This document shows, in pieces, positions 1 through 5,957 of a DNA stretch of 15,141 nt. The notes under the pieces are model-generated. The model did not search any database and was not told the DNA's origin. It saw nothing but the letters and a program-made list of their open reading frames with translations. Made by a program: the position numbers and the translations under genes. Within the stretch, counting starts at the first letter, position 1; the number at the start of each line of letters is the position of its first letter. Source of the DNA: DBFJGL01 sp048394785 (lineage in GTDB: Bacteria; Bacillota; Clostridia; Christensenellales; CAG-917); the NCBI GenBank assembly GCA_048394785.1, contig DBFJGL010000038.1, positions 1-15,141 on the forward strand. The letters are read 5' to 3'.

Positions 1-9
1 GAGTTTACT

Positions 10-1149
10 ATGCCTGAGAAAAACAAATATTTCGATGAAATCAAAGGAGTATTCGGGTTCGGCTGTATGCGACTGCCGATGAAGGACGGCGAGGTGGACT
101 ACGCCGAGTTCTGCGCAATGGCGGACGAGTTTATCGGCGCGGGGTTCAATTATTTCGACACGGCGCACGGTTATCTCGACGGCAAAAGCGAAATAGCAAT
201 CCGCGAGTGCGTGGCAAAACGCTATCCGAGAGAAAGTTTTTTGCTGGTCAATAAGCTGACCACCGATTATTTCGAGAAACAGGAGGATATAGAGCCTTTC
301 TTCCAAAGCCAGCTTGAGGCGTGCGGCGTGGAGTATTTCGACGTATATCTTATGCACGCTCAAAACGCGGAGTTTTACAAAAAATACAAGGCTTGCCGCG
401 CGTACGAAACCGCGTATGCGTTTAAGGCGGAGGGCAAAATACGTCATTTCGGCATATCTTTCCACGATAAGGCGGAAGTGCTGGATATGATACTTTCCGA
501 GCATCCCGAAATAGAGGTAGTGCAAATACAGCTCAATTATCTCGACTGTGATGACGTGATTATAGAAGGGCGCAAATGTTACGAGGTGTGCCGCAAATAC
601 AATAAGCCTATAATTGTGATGGAACCCGTGAAGGGCGGCATTTTGGTCGACCTTCCCAAAAAGGCGGCGGCAATTCTCGATGAGTTGGACGGGAGCGCGA
701 GCAAGGCGAGTTACGCCATCAGATATACGGCGAGTTTCGAGGGCGTCGCTATGGTGTTGTCCGGTATGAGCAATATGGAACAGATGAAAGACAATTTGTC
801 CTTTATGAAAGATTTTAAGCCGTTTTGCGAGAGGGAGTTCGACGCCGTCAGACGCGTGGCGGCGGTGCTCAACGAAAAACAGCTTATCGGCTGCACCGCG
901 TGCAAATACTGCGTGGCGGGCTGCCCGAAGAAAATCTCCATACCCGATTTGTTTGCCTGTATGAACGCAAAAACGTCGTATACGCACGATTTTAACAGCG
1001 AATGGTATTACAAAGTCTATACTCAGAACGCAGGCAAAGCGTCCGATTGCATTAAGTGCGGAAAATGCGAAAAGACCTGTCCGCAGCATCTGAAAATCAG
1101 AGATTTGCTTCAAAAGGTGGCGGAAACGTTCGAAAAGGCGGCAGAATAA
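10..1149 (+). CDS. Aldo/keto reductase with C-terminal 4Fe-4S ferredoxin domain
   Basis: Predicted cytoplasmic oxidoreductase of 379 residues. Residues about 12-285 are an aldo/keto reductase TIM barrel. The expected catalytic tetrad is visible: D50 (in NYFDTAHGY), Y55, K82 (in VNKL) and H116 (in YLMHA). A C-terminal module carries two cysteine clusters: C295-x2-C298-x2-C301-x3-C305-P and C347-x2-C350-x2-C353-x3-C357-P. This is the normal pattern for two [4Fe-4S] clusters in the clostridial AKR-ferredoxin fusion family. Family members are thought to pass electrons between a nicotinamide or other donor and a carbonyl substrate; the substrate here cannot be told. The start is only 9 bases from the window edge, so its ribosome site is barely visible. 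The next gene begins 57 bases downstream on the same strand. No transmembrane segment or signal peptide is seen. Confidence 0.93.
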   Translation: MPEKNKYFDEIKGVFGFGCMRLPMKDGEVDYAEFCAMADEFIGAGFNYFDTAHGYLDGKSEIAIRECVAKRYPRESFLLVNKLTTDYFEKQEDIEPFFQSQLEACGVEYFDVYLMHAQNAEFYKKYKACRAYETAYAFKAEGKIRHFGISFHDKAEVLDMILSEHPEIEVVQIQLNYLDCDDVIIEGRKCYEVCRKYNKPIIVMEPVKGGILVDLPKKAAAILDELDGSASKASYAIRYTASFEGVAMVLSGMSNMEQMKDNLSFMKDFKPFCEREFDAVRRVAAVLNEKQLIGCTACKYCVAGCPKKISIPDLFACMNAKTSYTHDFNSEWYYKVYTQNAGKASDCIKCGKCEKTCPQHLKIRDLLQKVAETFEKAAE

Positions 1150-1206
1150 AATCGCTGAACGTCGGGGCGATAAGCAGTAATATCGAAAAAGCGCAAGGAG
1201 TATGCA

Positions 1207-1863
1207 ATGAATAAAACTATAAGAATAACGGGCGAAGCGAGTATTGAGGTAAAACCCGATACCATTGTCGTAAGTATGGACGCCGAAAAAACGGAGGAAA
1301 CCTATGACGCCGCGATAGAGCGGTTCAATCACGATACGAATACGCTTGCGGCAAGTTTGATTGATGCGGGTTTTGACGGCGGCGGCATTAAAACGTCCGA
1401 CTTTGCCGTAAACGCCGCGTACGAGAATTATCGCGACGAGCATAACGAATGGAAACAGAAATTTGTGGGTTATCGTTACCGCCACTCTATGCGTTACGAA
1501 TTGCCCGTCGACAATAAAAAGCTGGGCGCGTTCATATACGCGGTCGCAGACAGCGGCGTTTGCCCTAAACTGAACTTTGCGTTTACCGTTAAGAATACCG
1601 CAGAAGCCCGCGACAAATTGCTTGAAGCGGCGGTCGTCAACGCAAAGGCGCGCGCGGTCGCGCTTTGCAAAGCCGCGGGAGTAGCAATCAAAGATTTGGT
1701 GCAGATTGACTATTCGGATAACCGTGTTTTGCCTGTGCCGCGCAGTTTCGAAGTTGCGCCTATGGCTCTGCAATGCCGCGCCGCGTCGGATAACTCCGTT
1801 AACGTGCGCGCAGAGGACGTCAAGCTTACCGACAGCGTGTCCGTGGTTTGGGAAATAGGCTGA
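1207..1863 (+). CDS. SIMPL domain protein (DUF541 / YggE-like)
   Basis: A 218-residue protein that matches the SIMPL (DUF541) family throughout. It opens with the typical strand pattern, near residues 3-27: IRITGEASIEVKPD followed by TIVVSMDAEKTEE. The middle has the family block VGYRYRHSMRYELPVDNKKLG, and the end shows the usual DSVSVVWEI strand. Homologues such as E. coli YggE and BP26 are periplasmic or surface proteins that form oligomers. This copy has no signal peptide or membrane anchor, so it is probably cytoplasmic, as in many Clostridia. The molecular function is unknown, though some homologues are linked to stress tolerance. The start is supported by AAGGAG at 1195-1200, 6 bases before ATG. 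It lies between the reductase and the deacylase on one strand and could be co-transcribed with them. Confidence 0.85.
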   Translation: MNKTIRITGEASIEVKPDTIVVSMDAEKTEETYDAAIERFNHDTNTLAASLIDAGFDGGGIKTSDFAVNAAYENYRDEHNEWKQKFVGYRYRHSMRYELPVDNKKLGAFIYAVADSGVCPKLNFAFTVKNTAEARDKLLEAAVVNAKARAVALCKAAGVAIKDLVQIDYSDNRVLPVPRSFEVAPMALQCRAASDNSVNVRAEDVKLTDSVSVVWEIG

Positions 1864-1911
1864 TTTGAAAGATAAACAGTATGAGGAAGGGAAGCTGCCG
1901 ATAATAAGATT

Positions 1912-2397
1912 ATGAGTGAAAAACACGCTATCGAAAAGACAAACGTAATGCGTTTTCTCGACGGCAAAAAGGTCAGGTACGAGGCGCATTATTACGGCGA
2001 TACGGACGCAGTCGGCGGAGTCGACGTTGCGTCCGTGCTCGGCGAAAACCCGCAAAGAGTGTTCAAAACGCTTGTTACGGAGAGTGCGCCGCGCAGATAT
2101 TACGTGTTCATCGTGCCCGTAGATGCCGAACTCGATTTGAAAAAGGCGGCGGAAAGCGTGGGAGAAAAGAGAGTAGAGATGATAAAAAGCAAAGACTTGC
2201 TGCCCGTCACGGGGTATATCCACGGCGGCTGTTCTCCGTTTTGTATGAAAAAACCCTTCCCGACGGTAGCGGACGAGAGCGCAAGAAATTTTGATACCGT
2301 CTTTGTAAGCGCAGGTAAAATAGGTTATCAGATAGAATTGTCTTTCGCAGATATGGAAAAGTTGATTTCTGTCAAAACGGCACCTTTAACGAGATAA
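1912..2397 (+). CDS. ybaK: Cys-tRNA(Pro) deacylase, YbaK/EbsC family
   Basis: A 161-residue trans-editing enzyme that should hydrolyse Cys-tRNA(Pro), a mischarging product of prolyl-tRNA synthetase. Family marks are KTNVMRFLD near the N-terminus (residues about 9-17), the region with the conserved lysine (VFKTLV, near residue 53), the substrate-pocket segment GYIHGGCSPFCMKKPFPT and the following DESA. The length matches standalone YbaK proteins, which are about 155-165 residues. The start is the only plausible one, because the family begins just before KTNAMR. It lacks a good ribosome site: GGAAGGGAAG lies about 20 bases upstream, too far to be ideal. The stop of the SIMPL gene is 48 bases upstream on the same strand, so translation may depend on that neighbour. 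No terminator hairpin with a U-tract follows. Confidence 0.9.
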   Translation: MSEKHAIEKTNVMRFLDGKKVRYEAHYYGDTDAVGGVDVASVLGENPQRVFKTLVTESAPRRYYVFIVPVDAELDLKKAAESVGEKRVEMIKSKDLLPVTGYIHGGCSPFCMKKPFPTVADESARNFDTVFVSAGKIGYQIELSFADMEKLISVKTAPLTR

Positions 2398-2434
2398 ATT
2401 CATTTATAAAACCTTATTTGTGACGTTTTTAGGA

Positions 2435-2446
2435 GCAATCGATTGC
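2435..2446. repeat. Perfect 12-bp palindrome GCAATCGATTGC
   Basis: The sequence reads identically on both strands. It is nested in a larger weak stem, GGAGC at 2432-2436 with GCTCC at 2450-2454, in the 181-base gap between the deacylase and the metal-repressor gene. It is about 85 bases upstream of the -35 box at 2531. It could be a protein-binding dyad or part of an RNA hairpin after the deacylase gene, but there is no U-tract for a classical terminator. I do not recognise the site. Confidence 0.35.
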
Positions 2447-2530
2447 CGCGGCTCCGTTTGAAAGACGAAACCGATCTGCTTGAAAGAAAACGCTCGTGTG
2501 CCGCCGCAGAATGTCTTGGGTTTATAACTC

Positions 2531-2559
2531 TTTACAAAACGCGTACGCTTATCTATAAT
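2531..2559 (+). promoter_or_regulatory. Sigma-A promoter of the DtxR/MntR-type gene with palindromic spacer
   Basis: TTTACA (2531-2536), a 17-base spacer and TATAAT (2554-2559) make a near-consensus housekeeping promoter. Transcription should begin near 2565-2567, leaving only about 13 bases before the ATG at 2579, with GAGGTGG at 2569-2575 as ribosome site. The spacer contains the perfect palindrome GCGTACGC (2541-2548), exactly where a repressor would block polymerase. An operator there, possibly for the product of the gene itself, is an inference. Confidence 0.7.
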
Positions 2560-2578
2560 TATTTGGACGAGGTGGTTT

Positions 2579-2944
2579 ATGAAAACGCGCGAATCGGAAG
2601 AAATGTATCTTGAAACAATTCTTCTTCTTAAAAACCGTAAGGGCAACGTGAGGTCGGTGGATATTGTCGAGGAGCTCGATTACGCAAAGTCAAGCGTATC
2701 GAGAGCGGTAAACCTGTTGCAGAGTAAAGGTTATATCGATATTGATAAAAACGGCGACATTACGCTCACTGAATCTGGCGGAGAAAAGGCGCAGGGTATT
2801 TACGAGAGGCATCGTTTGATTACTCTTTCGCTTATGAAGATAGGCGCAGAACCCGACGTCGCGGAAGAAAACGCCTGCCGCATCGAACACGTCATATCAG
2901 ACGATATGTTCGAAATTATAAAAAATTTCGTTGCCGCCGACTGA
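2579..2944 (+). CDS. DtxR/MntR-family metal-dependent transcriptional repressor (short form)
   Basis: A 121-residue DNA-binding protein. Residues about 5-65 form the winged helix-turn-helix of iron/manganese-dependent repressors: EMYLETILLL, then VRSVDIVEELDYAKSSVSRAVNLL as helix-turn-helix, then GYIDIDKNGDITLTESG as wing. Residues 70-121 resemble the metal-binding and dimerisation domain, including E76 and H78 (YERHRLI), E104 and H105 (RIEHVISDD), which are usual metal ligands of the family. There is no C-terminal SH3-like FeoA domain, and the protein is a little shorter than MntR (about 140 residues). It probably represses metal uptake genes when Mn or Fe is plentiful. No metal transporter lies in the window, so the metal and the targets are unknown. 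It has its own consensus-like promoter with a palindromic spacer, which suggests autoregulation. Confidence 0.85.
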   Translation: MKTRESEEMYLETILLLKNRKGNVRSVDIVEELDYAKSSVSRAVNLLQSKGYIDIDKNGDITLTESGGEKAQGIYERHRLITLSLMKIGAEPDVAEENACRIEHVISDDMFEIIKNFVAAD

Positions 2945-3020
2945 ACTGCGGTTGACGGATGCGGGATTGAAACAGAATACATTGCAATAATATGATTTAT
3001 ATTATACTTAATAAAAATAC

Positions 3021-3026
3021 TATAAT
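3021..3026 (+). promoter_or_regulatory. Candidate -10 box of the phosphodiesterase gene
   Basis: A perfect TATAAT lies in an AT-rich stretch 75 bases before the next ATG. The -35 region is weak: TTTATA (2996-3001) at 19 bases or TTATAT (2997-3002) at 18 bases. This is the best promoter candidate in the 156-base gap after the repressor gene. The evidence is the -10 match only. Confidence 0.35.
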
Positions 3027-3100
3027 ATAAACGATAAGATAGAAAAAAGAACGCAGCGAAACGCAATGCGTAACGAGTTTGATTTATTGAGGATACAGAT

Positions 3101-3658
3101 ATGAGATTATTTATAGGTTCGGACGTGCACGGCTCGGCAACCGCGCTCCACGCGTTTTTCGAGAGGGTGGACGCGACGCTGATTGAAAATCCCGACGCCA
3201 AAGTCATATTGCTCGGCGACACTTACAATCACGGACCGCGCAATCCTTTCCCCGACGGGTACGCGCCTATGCAGGTTGCAAAACTGCTCAACGACGCAAT
3301 GACTTTCGTCACCGTTATCAAAGGCAACTGCGACAGCGAGGTTGACGAAATGATTTCCAATTTTCCGATTATAGGCGACTTCGAGATGAGTTGGGGGGAG
3401 CGAACGGTATACTTTACGCACGGACATAAGGTCAATCCCGACCTTCCTCCTCGCGGCGGCAAAAGCGGCGACATCGTTTTTTACGGGCATTTTCACCGTC
3501 CGTCCGTCGTTGTCAAAGAGGGGATAATTTACGTTTGCGTGGGCTCGATAGGAATGAACCCCGATGGCGTGCCCAAATCGTACGCCGTTCTTGACGAGGA
3601 CAAAATTTCGCTTATATCCTTTGACGGCGACATACTTGCCGAGTACAGTCTGTCGTAG
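3101..3658 (+). CDS. yfcE: YfcE/MJ0936-type metallophosphodiesterase
   Basis: A 185-residue calcineurin-like phosphoesterase of the YfcE family. The metal-ligand motifs appear in order: D8-x-H10 in the first strand (GSDVHG), G39-D40 followed by the family signature TYNHGPRN, N76 (KGNCDSEVD), H107 (FTHGH) and H130/H132 (YGHFHRP). The length is normal for YfcE (about 184). YfcE from E. coli cleaves phosphodiester bonds of small model substrates in the presence of Mn, and its physiological substrate is not known. The ribosome site is TGAGGA, about 9 bases before ATG. The gene lies just after the metal-dependent repressor, which would fit a Mn enzyme, but that link is only suggestive. A strong terminator starts 29 bases after the stop. 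Confidence 0.9.
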   Translation: MRLFIGSDVHGSATALHAFFERVDATLIENPDAKVILLGDTYNHGPRNPFPDGYAPMQVAKLLNDAMTFVTVIKGNCDSEVDEMISNFPIIGDFEMSWGERTVYFTHGHKVNPDLPPRGGKSGDIVFYGHFHRPSVVVKEGIIYVCVGSIGMNPDGVPKSYAVLDEDKISLISFDGDILAEYSLS

Positions 3659-3686
3659 ACGGGACTTGGCGTCTTGCGGGAACAGA

Positions 3687-3713
3687 AGCGCTGCTTTTAC
3701 GGCGGCGCTTTTT
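3687..3713 (+). terminator. Rho-independent terminator after the phosphodiesterase gene
   Basis: AGCGCTGC (3687-3694) pairs with GCGGCGCT (3702-3709) over 8 bp with one G-U pair. The loop has 7 bases and TTTT follows directly (3710-3713). It isolates the upstream genes from the xpt promoter that begins 58 bases further on. Confidence 0.85.
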
Positions 3714-3771
3714 AATGTTGTGAAAGCTTAAAGTAATATTAAGAAATTTGTCGTAATCTGCCTGCTTTTCG

Positions 3772-3800
3772 TTGACACGCTATTGCTATTTTAGTATAAT
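3772..3800 (+). promoter_or_regulatory. Consensus sigma-A promoter of xpt
   Basis: TTGACA (3772-3777), a spacer of exactly 17 bases and TATAAT (3795-3800): both hexamers are perfect. Transcription should start around A3807, giving a leader of about 91 bases before the xpt ATG. Such a strong promoter with a long structured leader suggests that control happens after initiation, in the leader RNA. Confidence 0.9.
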
Positions 3801-3806
3801 TCTTTT

Positions 3807-3890
3807 ATCTTTCACGGCAGGAAGATAGTTGCAAAAGCACAATTTAGGGAATTATGTTTCCCGACTGACCACGAAATGTTGTGGTGGAGG
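3807..3890 (+). promoter_or_regulatory. Structured 5' leader of xpt, possible cis-regulatory RNA
   Basis: Three local hairpins can be drawn by eye. First, ATCTTTC (3807-3813) with GGAAGAT (3820-3826), 7 bp with one G-U, starting at the predicted transcript end. Second, GGGAA (3847-3851) with TTCCC (3858-3862). Third, CCACGA (3869-3874) with TTGTGG (3879-3884), which abuts the ribosome site GGAGG (3886-3890). The third can slip: CCAC (3869-3872) can instead pair with GTGG at 3884-3887 and cover part of the ribosome site. I cannot find the conserved core of the classical purine riboswitch. The folds are drawn by hand, and a regulatory role is inferred. Confidence 0.5.
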
Positions 3891-3897
3891 AGCACGA

Positions 3898-4476
3898 ATG
3901 CGACTTTTAGAGGAACGCATCTTGAAGGACGGTAAAGTTTATCCGGGCGAGGTGCTTAAAGTAGGCGGTTTTCTCAATCATCTTATAGATGACGGTTTGA
4001 TGGAGGAAATCGGCAAAGAAGTGGACTCTCTTTTCTGCCGCGACAAAATCACAAAAATTCTTACCATCGAAGCTTCGGGGATTGCGATAGCCTGCGCCTG
4101 TGCGCGCTATGTGCACGCCCCGATTCTTTTTGCGAAAAAATCAAAAACCGCAAACATTTCCGCCGATTGTTATACCGCTACCGTGAAAAGTTATACTCAC
4201 GGCAACACCAATACGATTTTTGTGGAAAAACAATATCTCACAAGCGACGACAGAGTGCTTATAGTTGACGATTTTCTTGCGCACGGCGAGGCGTTGAGAG
4301 GGCTTATCGCCCTTGTCAAGGACGCAGGCGCCGAGCTTGTCGGCTGCGCCATTGCCATAGAAAAAGGCTTTCAGGGCGGCGGCGATAAGCTGAGGGCAGA
4401 GGGCGTCAGGGTGGAGTCGCTCGCCATTGTGGAAAGTATGAGCGACAGCGGTCTTACGTTCAGGCGCAACCGATAA
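3898..4476 (+). CDS. xpt: Xanthine phosphoribosyltransferase
   Basis: A 192-residue purine-salvage enzyme that transfers ribose-5-phosphate from PRPP to xanthine to form XMP. The N-terminus (MRLLEERILKDG, then VLKVGGFLNHLID) is characteristic of the Xpt family. The PRPP-binding motif VLIVDDFLAHGEA is at residues 120-132. TIEASGIAIA (56-65) and the flexible-loop segment SYTHG also match the family. The length fits (B. subtilis Xpt has 194 residues). The start at 3898 was chosen because GGAGG lies 7 bases upstream and the family begins at MRLLEERI. An in-frame TTG at 3829 would add 23 unrelated residues from inside the leader. The transporter genes that follow after 112 bases fit a joint role in purine uptake and salvage. 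Confidence 0.95.
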   Translation: MRLLEERILKDGKVYPGEVLKVGGFLNHLIDDGLMEEIGKEVDSLFCRDKITKILTIEASGIAIACACARYVHAPILFAKKSKTANISADCYTATVKSYTHGNTNTIFVEKQYLTSDDRVLIVDDFLAHGEALRGLIALVKDAGAELVGCAIAIEKGFQGGGDKLRAEGVRVESLAIVESMSDSGLTFRRNR

Positions 4477-4482
4477 CCCGTC

Positions 4483-4511
4483 ATTACAGCGGCGTTTAGT
4501 TCGCATATAAT
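4483..4511 (+). promoter_or_regulatory. Candidate promoter of the BMP transporter operon
   Basis: ATTACA (4483-4488, 4 of 6 matches), a 17-base spacer and a perfect TATAAT (4506-4511) lie just after the xpt stop. A start near 4518 would give a leader of about 70 bases. The genes could also be read from the xpt promoter, as no clear terminator with a U-tract lies in the gap. A weak stem, GCGGCG (4489-4494) with CGCCGC (4513-4518), overlaps this site. Confidence 0.5.
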
Positions 4512-4556
4512 CCGCCGCACCCGTATCCGCGCTCGGCGCACACCAATTAAAAAATA

Positions 4557-4570
4557 ATGCCAAATGGCAT
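4557..4570. repeat. Inverted repeat ATGCCA-AA-TGGCAT ahead of the lipoprotein gene
   Basis: A perfect 6-bp dyad with a 2-base centre, ending 6 bases before the ribosome site GGAGG (4577-4581). The centre is too short for a tight RNA hairpin without opening one or two pairs, so a protein operator is at least as likely. No matching copy was noticed at the other promoters in the window. Confidence 0.4.
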
Positions 4571-4588
4571 AAATATGGAGGAATCATA

Positions 4589-5863
4589 ATGAAAAAGAAA
4601 GTATTGGCACTCGTGCTGGTCTTAGCTCTCGTAGCGGCTTTGACAATCGGTCTTGTAGCCTGCAACCCCGAAGATATTACTCCCGGCGGAAGCAAAGCGG
4701 TGTCTTTTAAGCCCATTGCCAAAGAGAATATCAAATTCGGTCTTATCGCGTTGCACGATGAAAACAGCACTTACGATAAGAACTTTATCGACGCGGCAAG
4801 AGCGGCGGCAAACAATGTCGGAGTTGATATCGTAATCAAAGACAATATCCCCGAATCCAACGAATGCTATGAAGCGGCGGTTGACCTTGTGGACCAAGGC
4901 TGCAACGTCATTTTTGCGGACAGCTTCGGACACGAGCAGTACCTTTTCAAAGCGGCAAAAGAGTTCCCCAACGTTCGTTTTGCACACGCAACCGGTACGA
5001 CCGCTCATACCGAATTGGTCCCCAACTTCTATAATGCATTTGCCTCCATATATGAAGGTCGTTATCTTGCAGGCGTTGCCGCGGGTCTCAAATTGATTGA
5101 ACTGTACGGCAATGATATCACTTCCGCCGAAGCTAAAATCGGTTACGTCGGCGCATACCCCTACGCGGAAGTCGTGTCCGGATACACCTCCTTCTTCCTC
5201 GGTGTAAGGTCTGTTGTCAGCAACGCGACAATGGAAGTTCAATATACCGGAAGCTGGTACAATGAAGCTACCGAAAAAGAAGCTGCACTCGCTCTTATCG
5301 AGCGCGGAGCGAAGCTTATCAGCCAGCACGCGGACAGCATGGGCGCGCCTACTGCTTGCAAAGAAAAGAATATTCCTAACGTAACTTATAACATCAGCAC
5401 ACAAGCTACCTGCGGCGGTTCTTACATTATCGGTTCAAAGGTCAATTGGGAACCCTATTTTGAGTATCTTATCAACTGCGCAATCAACGGTGTTTCCGCA
5501 GTCGGATTTGACTATGTAGGACATATCGGCGCAGACATTTTCAACAAAGCGGAAGGCGCTGCAACCGGTTCTGTCGAAGTTCTTGAAATCGGCACTGCGG
5601 CGGCGGCAGGCACTAAGGAAAAACTTTTAGAGGTTGCAGCTCAGCTCAGAAGCGGTGAACTTAATGTTTTCGATACCAGAAAGTTTACGGTTGGCGGCAA
5701 AACGCTTGAAAGCTATCTTGCAAATGTTGATACTATCGGCGCAAACGACTATGAAGGTGATACGCAGGTAATACTTAACGGTGTTTTCCTTGAATCCGTT
5801 TACCGTTCTGCTCCTTATTTCGATCTTCGTATTGACGGCATTACCGAATTGAACAAGGCATAA
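4589..5863 (+). CDS. BMP-family substrate-binding lipoprotein of an ABC importer (nucleoside-type)
   Basis: A 424-residue exported lipoprotein. A KKK-charged start and hydrophobic core (residues 5-21) end in the lipobox L-V-A-C, with C25 as the lipidated cysteine. From about residue 46 it matches the basic membrane protein / Med / PnrA family: IKFGLIALHDENSTYDKNFIDAA, then DLVDQGCNVIFADSFGHEQ, then PNVRFAHATGT, then the YEGRYLAGVAAGLK stretch. Characterised members (TmpC/PnrA, NupN, BmpA) bind purine nucleosides. It captures substrate at the outer membrane face and hands it to the two permeases encoded downstream. The ribosome site GGAGG is 7 bases before ATG. The neighbouring xpt supports a purine ligand; base or nucleoside cannot be decided. 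A strong hairpin follows the stop and probably sets its level above that of the other subunits. Confidence 0.93.
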   Translation: MKKKVLALVLVLALVAALTIGLVACNPEDITPGGSKAVSFKPIAKENIKFGLIALHDENSTYDKNFIDAARAAANNVGVDIVIKDNIPESNECYEAAVDLVDQGCNVIFADSFGHEQYLFKAAKEFPNVRFAHATGTTAHTELVPNFYNAFASIYEGRYLAGVAAGLKLIELYGNDITSAEAKIGYVGAYPYAEVVSGYTSFFLGVRSVVSNATMEVQYTGSWYNEATEKEAALALIERGAKLISQHADSMGAPTACKEKNIPNVTYNISTQATCGGSYIIGSKVNWEPYFEYLINCAINGVSAVGFDYVGHIGADIFNKAEGAATGSVEVLEIGTAAAAGTKEKLLEVAAQLRSGELNVFDTRKFTVGGKTLESYLANVDTIGANDYEGDTQVILNGVFLESVYRSAPYFDLRIDGITELNKA

Positions 5864-5877
5864 TTAAACCAATTTAA

Positions 5878-5905
5878 CCAAGGCGGAGCGCAGGCTCCGC
5901 CTTGG
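5878..5905 (+). terminator. Intercistronic GC-rich hairpin between lipoprotein and ATPase genes
   Basis: CCAAGGCGGAGC (5878-5889) and GCTCCGCCTTGG (5894-5905) form a perfect 12-bp stem with a 4-base loop, 14 bases after the lipoprotein stop. No U-tract follows (CTGACTTAACGG), so it is probably not an efficient terminator. Such hairpins after binding-protein genes usually protect the upstream mRNA from 3' decay or give partial attenuation, so the binding protein is made in excess. That role is inferred here. Confidence 0.65.
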
Positions 5906-5957
5906 CTGACTTAACGGTCTTCGGCGATAAAGTCGCAGACTTTACGGAGGAAAGGGT

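Noticed and set aside
2444..2620. A roughly 57-codon plus frame from a TTG overlapping the repressor start, and an 80-codon minus frame in the same place
   Set aside because: Neither has a ribosome site or known motif, and both overlap a near-consensus promoter and the start of the DtxR-type gene.
3829..3897. Extended N-terminus of Xpt from TTG at 3829
   Set aside because: The extra 23 residues come from the hairpin-rich leader and do not belong to the family. The ATG at 3898 has GGAGG at the right distance.
3807..3897. Classical purine (guanine) riboswitch ahead of xpt
   Set aside because: The conserved three-way-junction core sequences were not found, so only an unclassified leader is reported.
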